From assembly GCF_009765705.1 (NCBI RefSeq), contig NZ_LMUX01000016.1, positions 1,150,109 through 1,202,498 of the forward strand: a stretch of 52,390 nucleotides of DNA, in the 5' to 3' direction. Below are positions 25,137 to 34,513 of the stretch, in pieces. Both the position numbers and the translations under genes were made by a program. Within the stretch, counting starts at the first letter, position 1. Each line of letters begins with the position of its first letter. This DNA is from Burkholderia sp. L27(2015) (GTDB lineage: Bacteria; Pseudomonadota; Gammaproteobacteria; Burkholderiales; Burkholderiaceae). A model generated the notes under the pieces. That model did not search any database. It was not told the origin of the DNA and worked only from the letters and a program-made list of their open reading frames with translations.

Positions 25137-26430
25137 GTGCTCCGCTGGTCGTGAGAGTGGTGTCGCGCTGGGGCAGTGTCTCGCTCAAAGAGCGGCCGCG
25201 CGTTTCAGGCAACATCAGCACCGCGACCACAACGATCGAGTAGGCGATGGCCGCGTCGATACCGATTGCCGCGCCTAGCGACATATTGGTGGACATGTGT
25301 CCGACCAGCACCGGAAAGCCTGCCGACACCACGCGCCCAAAGTTATAGCAAAAGCCCACGCCTGTGCCGCGCATGCCGCGCGGATAAAGCTCGTTGAACA
25401 ACGCGCCCATGCTGGCTGGAATGCCCGCCGCGAAAAAGCCCAACGGAAAGCCCAGCACCAGCATCTCGGTGTTGCTCAGCGGCAGGAATACATACATCAA
25501 CACCATCACGACACAACTGATCGCGAACAGCAATATGGTGCCGCGTCGGCCGATGCGGTCGAGCAGATACGCGGCGGCGATGCAGCCGCAAAAAAACGCG
25601 GCGATGATCACGGCCAAGTAGCCGCCGGTACCGAGCACCGAGAGGTGGCGCTCCGTCTTCAAATAGGTGGGTAACCACGTGGTCAGCGCGTAGTAACCGC
25701 CGTGCGCGCCGACGCCGAGCAAGGCGCCGGTGAGCGTCATGCGCAGCACTTGCGGGGAGAAGATACCGAGCACCGGCACTTTCGCCAACGCATCGGCCGC
25801 GGTGCCCGTTTCAGCCACTGTCTTGCTTGCCACGACAACCGGCGCGGCGGGTTCCTGCACACCACGGCGCACATAGAGGATCAGCAAAGCCGGCAGGATG
25901 CCGATGCCGAACATCACGCGCCACGCGGTTGTCACCGGCATCACCGAGAACATCAGCGAATACAGCAACACGGCGGCGGCCCAGCCGACGGCCCAGGCGC
26001 TTTGCACGGTGCCCATTGCCTTGCCGCGATGCTCAGGTCGTATCGTCTCGGCCATCAGCACGGCACCGGCTGCCCACTCGCCGCCGAAGCCCAGACCTTG
26101 CAAGCTCTTCAAGATCAGGAACTCGGGGTAATTTTGTGCGAACGCGCATAAGAACGTGAACACGGCGAAGAACGCCACCGTCAACTGCAGCGTCTTGACG
26201 CGTCCGATCCGGTCAGCGAGCACGCCGGCCACCCAGCCGCCGATAGCCGAAGCCACAAGCGTCGCGCCACCGACCAAACCCGCTTGGGTCCGGGTGATGG
26301 CCCACTCGGCGATGATGGCCGGAATCACCAGACTGAACATCTGTACGTCGAGCGCATCGAGTGCCCAACCGCCGAAGCATGCCCAGAACGTGCGTCGCTC
26401 GTTGGGAGAAATATCCTTGAACCAGCTCAT
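25129..26430 (-). CDS. MFS transporter, aromatic acid/metabolite:H+ symporter type
   Basis: Carrier of 433 aa with about 12 TM segments. The first helix reads GGWALDALDVQMFSLVIPAI, and ADRIGRVKTL and GLGFGGEWAAGAVLMAE are typical of the AAHS/sialate-like MFS group that takes up carboxylates. The N-terminal half-loop and the long central cytoplasmic loop (about 195-225) are regular. Start ATG 26430 has GGAGACAAG before it; the frame stays open upstream but has no ribosome site. It overlaps the amidohydrolase gene by 8 bp and follows the HutC-type regulator gene. Confidence 0.87.
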   Translation of the reverse strand: MSWFKDISPNERRTFWACFGGWALDALDVQMFSLVIPAIIAEWAITRTQAGLVGGATLVASAIGGWVAGVLADRIGRVKTLQLTVAFFAVFTFLCAFAQNYPEFLILKSLQGLGFGGEWAAGAVLMAETIRPEHRGKAMGTVQSAWAVGWAAAVLLYSLMFSVMPVTTAWRVMFGIGILPALLILYVRRGVQEPAAPVVVASKTVAETGTAADALAKVPVLGIFSPQVLRMTLTGALLGVGAHGGYYALTTWLPTYLKTERHLSVLGTGGYLAVIIAAFFCGCIAAAYLLDRIGRRGTILLFAISCVVMVLMYVFLPLSNTEMLVLGFPLGFFAAGIPASMGALFNELYPRGMRGTGVGFCYNFGRVVSAGFPVLVGHMSTNMSLGAAIGIDAAIAYSIVVVAVLMLPETRGRSLSETLPQRDTTLTTSGARG

Positions 26431-26548
26431 TGCTTGTCTCCTGATCTGACCCGGGCCGCGTGAACCTTGGGTAGTGCCTGATGGAACGTGCGGCCGGGCG
26501 ATGTTTTTAGTGGTGTTGAGTGGTGCCCGTCGTTGAGCACATGTCGGT

Positions 26549-27301
26549 CTAGCGAATTTCAGCCTGGTAGATGAATTCGCTGGCGGGGCCGCGCGAGCGC
26601 CGCCATTCCAATGGACGCCTGTCGTAGCCGAACGCGAGGCGCTCGATGATGACGACCGGCGTGGCCGGTGCAATGCGCAACATGCGCGCGTGCATCGGGC
26701 TGACCGTTTCGACCGTCAGCGTTTCGGTGGCCGATGCCACGACTTCATTGCACTGCGCTTCATACACGGGGTACAACAGATCGCCGATGTCTTCGATCTC
26801 CATTTGAGCGAAGGCCGCAAAGCGATCGGCGGGCAGCCAGATTTCCTCGGCGAGTACGGGGTTGTCTTCGATCATCCGCAGGCGCGACATCCGGATCACC
26901 GACGCGTTCGGCGCGATCTGCAGGATGGTCGACACCGCCGATGGCGCCTCGATTACGTCACGCTTGAGGATGCGGCTTTGCGGAATGCGTCGCTCGCCGG
27001 TCAGGCTCTGGAAGCGGAAAAACCGGAATAATGAGCCATCGAAGCTGGCTCGGCGCACGAAGGTGCCGCGCCCCTGAAAACGTTCCAGCATGCCTTCGGC
27101 TACCAGCAGATCGACCGCTTTGCGCACGGTGCCCACGGCGACGCTATAGCTGCGTGCCAATTCCTGTTCGGTAGGAATCGCTTCGCCGGGCCGCCAATGG
27201 CGCGTCGCGATTAGCGCGAGGAGTTCGTCGCGCAACTGATGGTATCGAGGGAGTCGGCTATCGAGGGGCATGAAAGGGCTCAGCGAGGTGAATTCATACA
27301 C
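26549..27301 (-). CDS. GntR family regulator, HutC/UTRA type
   Basis: Regulator of 250 aa. The winged helix (about 15-85) carries LPRYHQLRDELLALI, IPTEQELARSYSVAVGTVRK, GMLERFQGRGTFV; from about 95 on a UTRA effector domain (SVIRMSRLRMIEDNPVLAEE, VVIIERLAFGYDRRPLEW). UTRA domains bind small acids, sugars or amino-acid derivatives. It lies between the D-2-hydroxyacid dehydrogenase gene and the MFS/amidohydrolase pair, all on the minus strand, and is probably their repressor. ATG 27271 is an alternative start; neither has a clear Shine-Dalgarno. Confidence 0.9.
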   Translation of the reverse strand: MYEFTSLSPFMPLDSRLPRYHQLRDELLALIATRHWRPGEAIPTEQELARSYSVAVGTVRKAVDLLVAEGMLERFQGRGTFVRRASFDGSLFRFFRFQSLTGERRIPQSRILKRDVIEAPSAVSTILQIAPNASVIRMSRLRMIEDNPVLAEEIWLPADRFAAFAQMEIEDIGDLLYPVYEAQCNEVVASATETLTVETVSPMHARMLRIAPATPVVIIERLAFGYDRRPLEWRRSRGPASEFIYQAEIR

Positions 27302-27313
27302 ATGTTTGCATGT
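27300..27313. promoter_or_regulatory. Candidate HutC-type operator at the regulator start
   Basis: Dyad ACATG-TTTG-CATGT with flanking TATGTATG repeats, touching the first codon of the UTRA-type gntR gene. Operators of HutC-like proteins are often AT-rich dyads near their own start, so autoregulation is plausible. Confidence 0.4.
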
Positions 27314-27393
27314 ATGTATGTTTTGCGCCTCCCGCGTTTACCCTTAATTCTGTGGCCGGCGACTCCGAGCACGGCCAGATCCGGCCCTGCGTC

Positions 27394-28332
27394 CTATAGC
27401 GGAATGGGGGTCAACAAGGGCTGACCCGAGAAATGCGCGTGCAGGTTGTCCAGCACCAAACGCACCATCGCGTCGACCGCTTCGGGGGAACGTCCCGCCA
27501 CATGCGGGGTCAGGATCACGTTGTCCAATTGCAGGAGGGCGGCCGGCACATTCGGTTCGCCTTCGACCACGTCGAGCGCCGCTCCCGCGATGCGATGGTG
27601 CGCGAGTGCTTCGATGAGCGCACCAGTGTCCACCACGCTGCCGCGAGCGATGTTGATCAGAAAGCCTTGCTCGCCGAGCGCATGGAGCACTGCGGCACCG
27701 ACCATGTGGCGGGTGGCCGCGCCGCCGGGTACCGCGACCACCAGGAAATCGCACCATGCGGCCAGTGCTACCGGGTCGTCGAAATAGCGATAGTGCTCGA
27801 TGTCATGAGGATGCCTGCTGACATAGCCGATCTGCATGTCGAAGCCGCCGACAGCGCGGCGGGCGATGCCCTGGCCAATGCGGCCCATGCCGAGAATGCC
27901 CAGTTTTTTCCCCGACACGGACGGGCGCTCCTCGCGTGACCAGTCGCCGCGGCGAACAGCGGCGTCGGATTGCGGTACATGTCTTGCCGCCGCAAGCAGC
28001 AGCGCCAGCGCATGATCGGCCACAGACGAGTCGTTGGTGCCGGGCCCGTGGGTTGCAGCAATGCCACGCGCGCGTGTCGCATCGAGATCGACCTGATCGT
28101 AGCCGACACCTTGAGCGCAGACGATCTCCAGATTGGGCAGTGCTGCGATCATGTCGGCACGCAAGCCAGTCGAACCGTTGGTGAAGACGGCCTGGATTTC
28201 AGGCGCTTGCGTGGCGAGGATCGCTTCGCGTTGCTGTGCGGTGATCGCCAGACGCAGCGCGAAACCTGCCGCCTCTATCATTGCCAGATGCTCTGGGGTT
28301 TGCTCCACAAGCACGAGAAGACCATGTTTCAT
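27394..28332 (-). CDS. D-isomer-specific 2-hydroxyacid dehydrogenase
   Basis: NAD(P)-dependent enzyme of 312 aa that interconverts 2-oxo acids and D-2-hydroxy acids; closest by layout to glyoxylate/hydroxypyruvate reductases. The Rossmann motif is GILGMGRIGQGIARR (about 145-160). Catalytic residues are visible as Arg in NIARGSVVD (about 228), Glu in VVEGEP (about 257) and His in LTPHVAG (about 276). It is first in the minus-strand set with the HutC-type regulator, MFS and amidohydrolase, so it may reduce the oxo acid released downstream of that hydrolase (inference). AGGG lies about 7 nt before the ATG. Confidence 0.88.
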   Translation of the reverse strand: MKHGLLVLVEQTPEHLAMIEAAGFALRLAITAQQREAILATQAPEIQAVFTNGSTGLRADMIAALPNLEIVCAQGVGYDQVDLDATRARGIAATHGPGTNDSSVADHALALLLAAARHVPQSDAAVRRGDWSREERPSVSGKKLGILGMGRIGQGIARRAVGGFDMQIGYVSRHPHDIEHYRYFDDPVALAAWCDFLVVAVPGGAATRHMVGAAVLHALGEQGFLINIARGSVVDTGALIEALAHHRIAGAALDVVEGEPNVPAALLQLDNVILTPHVAGRSPEAVDAMVRLVLDNLHAHFSGQPLLTPIPL

Positions 28333-28528
28333 CAGATTGCCCTAAAGAGAACACGCACAGACGCGCACCGAACCGCGCGTGGATAGCTTGCGTGATCGAA
28401 TGTTTGCCGGATTTACCCCTAGATTTACCCTTATTTAAGCACGCTAAATAGCGGCGACGCAGCCATCCGGGCGATAATTACCCGCCCGGCGCGTCCTTTT
28501 CTACCCACACCGATCACGGAGTTGCCGC

Positions 28529-29845
28529 ATGCAACCGACATCGAGCACCAAGCGTAGCGCCATCGCTGCCGTTCTGGGTAATTCCATGGAATGGTATGAC
28601 TTCATGATTTTTGCTTTCATGACGCCGGTGATCAGTAAATTATTCTTCCCTGTCGATCCGGCGTTGCCGGGCAGCGAATTGAACGCGATCCTGTTGACGA
28701 CGGCGCTGTTCGGCACCGGGTTTTTCATGCGCCCGGTCGGCGGCGTGGTGCTTGGCTTGTACGGGGATCGCAAGGGCCGCAAGGCGGCCATGACGCTGGG
28801 TATGTCCATCATGGGCCTCTCGGCGTTGCTACTCACGTTTGCGCCGACCTATCAGACCGCGGGTATTTTCGCGCCGCTTACGGTGTTGGTTGCGCGGCTG
28901 CTGCAGGGGTTTTCGGTAGGCGGCGAGTTCGGCACCTCCACGTCTTTCCTGATCGAGCTCGCTCCTCCTGGCAAAAGCGGCTTCTTCGGCTCATGGCAAA
29001 TCACGGGCCAACTCGGCGCGCAGATCCTTGGCGCAAGCCTGGGCTTGCTGCTCACCGACCTATTCACGCCCGAGCAACTGGCGGCCGGCGCATGGCGTAT
29101 TCCGTTTGCGGTCGGTTTGGTGATCGTGCCGATCACCTTGTATATGCGTAGCAACCTGATGGAGTCGGACGCGTTCGTGAGCGTGCGCACCAAGCTCGGT
29201 TCGCGCGTGCGGCAGATGGGTGCGGAGTTGCGGCAGCCTGGTTTCAAATACCTGATCGGCATGGGGATGGTGGTGGCAAGCGCCGTATCGTTCTACGTGA
29301 CGTTCGGCTACACCGTGACTTACGCTAAACAAGTGCTCAAGCTGCCTTTGCACGACAGTTTCATGGTGCAGATGATCGCGGCTATCGCGATGCTGATCGT
29401 GGTGCCGCTCGCCGGCATCGCCTCCGATCACTACGATCGCAAGAAACTGCTGCTGGTTTCGCTGGGCGGATATCTGGTGGTTCTGTACCCGTTGTACACG
29501 TGGGTGACCGGCGCGCCATCGATCGAGAAGCTGCTGGTCACGCAACTGGTGGCGGGTGTGCTCAGCGCATTTTTCCTCGGTGTGTATTGCACGGTGCTGG
29601 CGGAGATGTTCCCGGTACGCGTGCGCTCCACCGCGCTGGGGATCGTGAACAACGTCGCCGTGCTGGTGTTCGGCGGCTTCGCGCAGTTCTTCGTGACGTG
29701 GCTGATCAAGCTGACGGGTTCGCCGCTGGCGCCGGTGTACTACGTCATGATAGGGCTGAGCCTGGGATTCATCGCCGTGATCTGCATGCCGCGCGAGAGC
29801 GCTTATGCGCGCGTGGGCGACGCACTGGACACCGCGAAACCTTGA
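28529..29845 (+). CDS. MFS transporter, metabolite:H+ symporter (MHS) family
   Basis: Carrier of 438 aa with the MHS hallmarks: LGNSMEWYDFMIFAFMTPVI in helix 1, FFMRPVGGVVLG, GDRKGRKAAM, and ARLLQGFSVGGEFGTSTSFL in helix 4. MHS proteins (ProP, CitH, KgtP, ShiA) import osmolytes or carboxylates with protons. GGAG is 7 nt before the ATG. It is divergent from the D-2-hydroxyacid dehydrogenase (196-bp gap) and 62 bp upstream of the CMD/AhpD gene, so it may belong to either unit. Confidence 0.88.
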   Translation: MQPTSSTKRSAIAAVLGNSMEWYDFMIFAFMTPVISKLFFPVDPALPGSELNAILLTTALFGTGFFMRPVGGVVLGLYGDRKGRKAAMTLGMSIMGLSALLLTFAPTYQTAGIFAPLTVLVARLLQGFSVGGEFGTSTSFLIELAPPGKSGFFGSWQITGQLGAQILGASLGLLLTDLFTPEQLAAGAWRIPFAVGLVIVPITLYMRSNLMESDAFVSVRTKLGSRVRQMGAELRQPGFKYLIGMGMVVASAVSFYVTFGYTVTYAKQVLKLPLHDSFMVQMIAAIAMLIVVPLAGIASDHYDRKKLLLVSLGGYLVVLYPLYTWVTGAPSIEKLLVTQLVAGVLSAFFLGVYCTVLAEMFPVRVRSTALGIVNNVAVLVFGGFAQFFVTWLIKLTGSPLAPVYYVMIGLSLGFIAVICMPRESAYARVGDALDTAKP

Positions 29846-29907
29846 ACCTATACCGTTGCCCGCATGCCGCGTCGGGCATTCAGAACAAACCGTAAGAGAG
29901 GCTTACT

Positions 29908-31044
29908 TTGACGATCTCCCAGACCGTATTCGACGTAATCGATCGCGTGGCGATACCCACCGATCCTGTTGCCGCACAAACGATACGCCAGCACCGCGTG
30001 AAGATTTCGGGTTTTATCCAGACCGCGTACGACGCGATTTTTGTCGACTCGTCCACCGTCATGGACATCGCGCTGCGGCTGACGAGTGCGACGCAAGTGG
30101 CCACGCTCACAGGCGAGCCGGATCTGGCGACGTTCTACGACGACGAACTCAGGCGTTATACCTGTGGGCGTGTCGGGGCGGCGAGCGATGCGCAGCGCGC
30201 AGCGGTGGCGGCTCACGTGAAGCGCGTGACGCTTGCGCCTGAAACCTGCGATCGCGCGGCGCTCGATGCGTTGCGCAGTGCCGGGGTGAGCACGGAAGAC
30301 ATCGTCACCTTGTCGCAATTGATCGGCTATGTGGCGTTCCAGGCGCGCGTGATCGCCGGTGTGCGGGCCATTGCCGGTGTAGAGAAATCGCCCGTGGCCC
30401 TCGATACGCCGGTAGCGCTGGTTCGACACGATGGCTTTACCACCGATTCGCTCGACTGGGCCTCGTGGTTGATGCCGGTCGATGTGGCCAGCGCTACACC
30501 AGAGCAACTTGAGATACTCGACGAAAGCGGTCCGATCGCGCGCAAGTCGGCCTATTACTTGACGCTGATACACGATGCCGATGTCTTGCGCCAACGCAGC
30601 GCCGCTTATAACGCCATCATGTATGCGCCTGGAGGCCTGGACCGTGCGGACCGCGAGCTGGGAGCGCTGGTGGTCTCGACGTTGAACGGTTGCTCTTATT
30701 GCGCATCGGTGCATGCGCAACGACTCATCCAGTTGAGCAAGCGGGCGGAGCTGGTGCGCGCGGTGTTTACCGACCCGATGTCGGCTGGCGAGTCGGACCC
30801 CGATCGAGCACTGATCCTGTATGCGCAGCGCCTCACGCTATACGCGAACGAATTCTCGACGGCCGACGTGGAGCGTTTGAGGGCGGTTGGTTTGAGCGAT
30901 GGAGAGATACTCGACTTCACGCATGCGGTCGCGATTTTCGGCTGGGCGAATCGGTTGATGCAGACCTTGGGGGAGCCAGTTCATCGGCAGGCGAAATCTG
31001 GACAAGAGAGCGCCTCGCGTGGGGATGGGGCAGACCGTGCTTGA
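29908..31044 (+). CDS. Two-domain CMD / alkylhydroperoxidase-like protein
   Basis: Protein of 378 aa that looks like a fusion. Residues 1-160 resemble a CMD-domain protein without catalytic cysteines (Avi_7170-like); residues about 185-365 an AhpD-type domain with C262-S-Y-C265-x3-H269 (Avi_7169-like), the redox site of AhpD peroxidases. Start is TTG 29908, preceded by GAGAGG about 8 nt away. The end overlaps the flavoprotein gene by 20 bp, and it follows the MHS transporter by 62 bp. Likely function is peroxide or thiol redox chemistry linked to the adjacent flavin enzyme; family naming is from memory. Confidence 0.8.
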   Translation: MTISQTVFDVIDRVAIPTDPVAAQTIRQHRVKISGFIQTAYDAIFVDSSTVMDIALRLTSATQVATLTGEPDLATFYDDELRRYTCGRVGAASDAQRAAVAAHVKRVTLAPETCDRAALDALRSAGVSTEDIVTLSQLIGYVAFQARVIAGVRAIAGVEKSPVALDTPVALVRHDGFTTDSLDWASWLMPVDVASATPEQLEILDESGPIARKSAYYLTLIHDADVLRQRSAAYNAIMYAPGGLDRADRELGALVVSTLNGCSYCASVHAQRLIQLSKRAELVRAVFTDPMSAGESDPDRALILYAQRLTLYANEFSTADVERLRAVGLSDGEILDFTHAVAIFGWANRLMQTLGEPVHRQAKSGQESASRGDGADRA

Positions 31045-32536
31045 GTTGGATAAGCGGGAACTCGACGTCGGTAAGCTCGACGCACCCGGATTCGATCCGC
31101 TTGAAATCGGAAAAGCCGGCCTCTCGTCGCTCGCCGATCTCGACGCGCGGCTAGCGCAGGATCTCGAATGGTTGTGTCTGCCGGCGGCGCCGTGGTCGGC
31201 GCGCAGAGAGGTGGAGGGCCGGCCGGTGACCGACGTGTTGATCGTTGGTGGTGGCATGTGCGGACTTGCCGCTGCTGGCGCGCTGAAACTGCTGGGCGTG
31301 GACAACATGCGCATTGTCGACCAGGCGCCGGCAGGCTTGGAAGGGCCCTGGATCACGTTTGCTCGTATGGAAACGCTGCGCTCGCCGAAGGAACTGACAG
31401 GCCCGTGCCTGGGTTTGCCGGCGCTGACGTTTCGAGCATGGTATGAGGCCCAGTTTGGTCTTGCAGCGTGGCGCGCCGTGGACAAAATTCCACGTCCTCA
31501 GTGGATGGAATATCTGGTCTGGTACCGCCGTGCGCTGGGCCTGTCGATTGAGAACGACGTCGTCGTCAAGCGCATTGATCCGGCTGGCGAAATGCTGGAC
31601 GTGCTGCTTGCCACCACTGCGGGCGAAGAGCGCGTGTTGGTGCGGCATGTGGTGTTGGCGACGGGCCGCGATGGCGGCGGCCAACAGTATGTGCCGGAGT
31701 TCGCCAAAAAGCTGAACCGTCGCTATTGGGCGCATTCGGCCGATACGATAGATTTCGCCGCTTTGTGCGGCAAGCGTGTGGCCGTGGTCGGCGCAGGCGC
31801 TTCGGCGATGGACAATGCGGCCGCGGCGCTTGAAGCGGGTGCTGCACGGCTCGATCTGTTCATTCGTCGGCACGATATTCCGCGTATCAACAAGCTGACG
31901 GGGATTGGGAGTCCAGGTCTGTCGTATGGCTTCACCGAATTGCCCGACACTTGGAAATGGCGCTTCAATACGTATTCGATGACATCGCAAACGCCACCGC
32001 CGCGTAACAGCACGTTGCGTGTGTCGCGCCATGCGCAGGCGCATTTTCATCTGAGTAGCCCGTTGGTGAAGGTGGTCGAAGGCGATGGCGAGTTGATGGT
32101 GGAAACGCCACATAGCAGTTACAAGCTGGACTTTCTGATCTTCGCGACGGGCTTTCGTACGGACCTGAGCGTGCGGCCGGAACTGGCGTCGGTGGTCGAC
32201 AGCGTGCGACTGTGGAAGGATACGTTCGAGGCGCCCGCGTCGGAGCCGAACGAGGAATTGGCGAATTCACCTTATCTCGGAGCGGCTTTCGAGTTCACCG
32301 AGAAGACGCCGGGGGCGTGCCCGGCGCTGAGTCGTATTCATTCGTTCAATTTTTCGGCGATGGCGAGCCTTGGAAAGCTTTCGGGTGATATTCCCGCTGT
32401 GAGTATCGGGGCCGAACGTTTGGCGCAGGGGATCATTGCGCGCATGTTTGGCGACGATTGCGACGCGCACTATGTGGCGTTGCAGGCGTTCTCGAAACCC
32501 GAGTTGTTTGGGGACGAATGGACTGCGGAGGCTTAA
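31025..32536 (+). CDS. Flavin-containing monooxygenase-like NAD(P)-binding oxidoreductase
   Basis: Flavoprotein of 503 aa. VLIVGGGMCGLAAAGAL (about 70-86) binds FAD; VAVVGAGASAMDNAAAALE in the middle is the second Rossmann loop for NADPH, and FATGF appears in LIFATGFRTDLS. This two-dinucleotide layout fits the FMO/Baeyer-Villiger-like superfamily, though the exact BVMO fingerprint is not evident. ATG 31025 lies in the end of the CMD/AhpD gene (20-bp overlap, different frame), implying coupled translation. Substrate unknown; the pair plus the MHS carrier suggests oxidative breakdown of an imported compound. Confidence 0.85.
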   Translation: MGQTVLELDKRELDVGKLDAPGFDPLEIGKAGLSSLADLDARLAQDLEWLCLPAAPWSARREVEGRPVTDVLIVGGGMCGLAAAGALKLLGVDNMRIVDQAPAGLEGPWITFARMETLRSPKELTGPCLGLPALTFRAWYEAQFGLAAWRAVDKIPRPQWMEYLVWYRRALGLSIENDVVVKRIDPAGEMLDVLLATTAGEERVLVRHVVLATGRDGGGQQYVPEFAKKLNRRYWAHSADTIDFAALCGKRVAVVGAGASAMDNAAAALEAGAARLDLFIRRHDIPRINKLTGIGSPGLSYGFTELPDTWKWRFNTYSMTSQTPPPRNSTLRVSRHAQAHFHLSSPLVKVVEGDGELMVETPHSSYKLDFLIFATGFRTDLSVRPELASVVDSVRLWKDTFEAPASEPNEELANSPYLGAAFEFTEKTPGACPALSRIHSFNFSAMASLGKLSGDIPAVSIGAERLAQGIIARMFGDDCDAHYVALQAFSKPELFGDEWTAEA

Positions 32537-32641
32537 GCGCTCGCGGCGCGGTAAAAGAGCGTGGGGACTATGTGAGTGGGAAGCAGACCTTGTTGTATGT
32601 AATCAAGATGAAGGCGGCGTCGTGACGAAATACGATCTCGT

Positions 32642-33286
32642 TCACCGGTGCCTCGCCCCGTTCAATTTTTCATCGGCTAGGCCGTGTGCAATGTAGGCGT
32701 CGTTGGGGAGCGGTTTGCCGTGCACGGTGCCGTCCCCAACTTGGACTTTTATGCGGTCACCGTCCAGGAAGTAAACCCAAAATCCGTACGTATCCCTGCC
32801 ATGTGGAGGTACCTTCGCGACAGCGGTAAACCATTGATCGCTGGCCGGGTCTTCCTGGCCGCGGGGATCGGTGCGCCGCTGCCAGGAAACGGTCACCGTG
32901 GTGCCCGCGGTCCATGTCTGTGGGATCATCAGGCAGCACTGTTCGACGTCACCGCCGGCGGGTTTGCTGCCGCCTTTGGACGGATGGATGCTCGGACCGC
33001 CACCGCTGCGCCCGTGTGTATCGGTCACTGAAAATCCGACGATGTAGTACGCACTGTAGTTCAACCCCAGAACGCTCGCCGGTACCAGCCCGTCATAGTC
33101 CTGCTCGCTATGGGAGGCGGATTTCCGAGCTCGGCGCCTGGAGGCGATGGAACCCATTGGGTGTTCGTTATCGAGACCGGCGTCCTGGGCGAGCGGCGTT
33201 GAAGCTTGCTCATGACAGCCTGAAATACCGAAGATAAGGCAGAGATAACAAGGGATCGCGGCGAGCAAGTTGGTACGGTAGGTCAC
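32642..33286 (-). CDS. DUF3304-like lipoprotein
   Basis: Putative lipoprotein of 214 aa. Starting at GTG 33286 (AGGA 8 nt upstream) gives a compact signal peptide, short basic n-region, core LLAAIPCYLCLIF, and lipobox ISGC with the lipidated Cys at about 24; the longer ATG start at 33334 would add 16 residues before it. The rest shows LNYSAYYIVGFSV, a Gly-rich GGGP segment, CC in EQCCLMIPQTW and TVTVSW, as in DUF3304 proteins, which are common in Burkholderia and of unknown function. No operon partners are clear. Confidence 0.7.
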   Translation of the reverse strand: MTYRTNLLAAIPCYLCLIFGISGCHEQASTPLAQDAGLDNEHPMGSIASRRRARKSASHSEQDYDGLVPASVLGLNYSAYYIVGFSVTDTHGRSGGGPSIHPSKGGSKPAGGDVEQCCLMIPQTWTAGTTVTVSWQRRTDPRGQEDPASDQWFTAVAKVPPHGRDTYGFWVYFLDGDRIKVQVGDGTVHGKPLPNDAYIAHGLADEKLNGARHR

Positions 33287-33406
33287 GAAGGTCGTCCTGA
33301 GTAGTCCGACGTAACCGTACCGTGCTTGGCTCACTGCATCTATAGGACGATTCTTGTTTTTAGGTTAGACAGCGAAGATTCAGCAATCCGGAATCAATAG
33401 GTGACG

Positions 33407-34495
33407 TTAAAATTTCGCTTTGGATTGGGAGCCGGTCTTTTCCGCCGAGATTTCACGCTCGGCTGGGGCAACTGGGGCAGCCGGAGTGGCATAGCCCGCG
33501 CCGAAAAGCGCTGCAATACCTTGCGCAGAGCCGAACATCCCAGCGCCATCGTGACCCACTCCAGCGATTTCGAATGCGCGGTGCTGCACGTCGGCGTGCC
33601 GTGAGCGCATGTAACGCATGTAAGCGAGGCCGCGCCCTAGCCGATGCTCGCCCTGGGCCCGTGCCGCGCATGAGGTATCCAGTGCGGGATGTGAAGGATC
33701 GCAGTCCTCACTACCAAGCAACGTGATTACCTCGCGCCGCATGTAAGCCGACTCAAGCGCGGCCGCCGAGTGCTCGCCGTTTCCTGCGCGTACATAGGCC
33801 GGCAGGTCGTCCAATCCATATTTCCAGCGATTGAACTGCGGACAACTCGTCTCATCGAGCGCCGCAAAATCACCCGATGCGTCCGGTCGCTTTTCGTCGA
33901 AATACACGTACGACGACGGATTCGCCACCACGTAACGCACCGCGATACCGCGCTCGACCAGCGGTGCTTCACCGCGAGTCACCACCGCGTAGCGCTGCGC
34001 GACTTGCGCGCCACCCGAGTGTCCGGCGATCACCACGCTGGATAAAGCGGGAAAGCGCTCTCGCGAAGCCAGCGTCTGTAAGATGGCGTCGAGCGCGTCG
34101 AACGAACTGATCGGCGCAGGTCCTACGGCGTTATCGCCGCCCATCCAGCCGACCCAATCCCAATGCAGCGTGGGCGGCGGCAAGCGGTGTGCCTCTACAT
34201 CGGCGCTCGCGAGAAATTGCGGCACGATCAAGACGGTATCGAGTGCGTCGCGGCCCGCCGCGGCGCGCGCCCGATGCCCGAGGTTGAAGTACGCGTCGGC
34301 GTTGCGCAGGCGGCCGTGGAGCAGCACGACTGCCCGTGTTACGTGGGACTGCGGCGCATCCCAGGCGCCTGTTGCGTAGAGCGGCAACAAGCCACTACCG
34401 GCTTGGGTTGTCACTGTCATGTATTGCGGCGCGATGGCCGAGACGGGGCGTTCGTTAGGGGCGCGTTCGTCGTCCTGGTCGAAAAGCTGGGGCAT
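33407..34495 (-). CDS. Alpha/beta hydrolase-fold protein
   Basis: Protein of 362 aa with an alpha/beta hydrolase core: AVVLLHGRLRNADAYF (about 55-70), nucleophile elbow VIAGHSGGAQVAQRYA (Ser near 159) and a C-terminal His in FEIAGVGHDGAGMF (about 320). No signal peptide is seen, and the first 30 residues are polar. Typical substrates are esters or peptides; nothing narrower can be said. The MHS carrier gene upstream on the same strand ends 18 bp away, so the two are very likely one operon, carrier first. Confidence 0.72.
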   Translation of the reverse strand: MPQLFDQDDERAPNERPVSAIAPQYMTVTTQAGSGLLPLYATGAWDAPQSHVTRAVVLLHGRLRNADAYFNLGHRARAAAGRDALDTVLIVPQFLASADVEAHRLPPPTLHWDWVGWMGGDNAVGPAPISSFDALDAILQTLASRERFPALSSVVIAGHSGGAQVAQRYAVVTRGEAPLVERGIAVRYVVANPSSYVYFDEKRPDASGDFAALDETSCPQFNRWKYGLDDLPAYVRAGNGEHSAAALESAYMRREVITLLGSEDCDPSHPALDTSCAARAQGEHRLGRGLAYMRYMRSRHADVQHRAFEIAGVGHDGAGMFGSAQGIAALFGAGYATPAAPVAPAEREISAEKTGSQSKAKF

Positions 34496-34513
34496 GCAAA
34501 GTACTCTTGGTGA

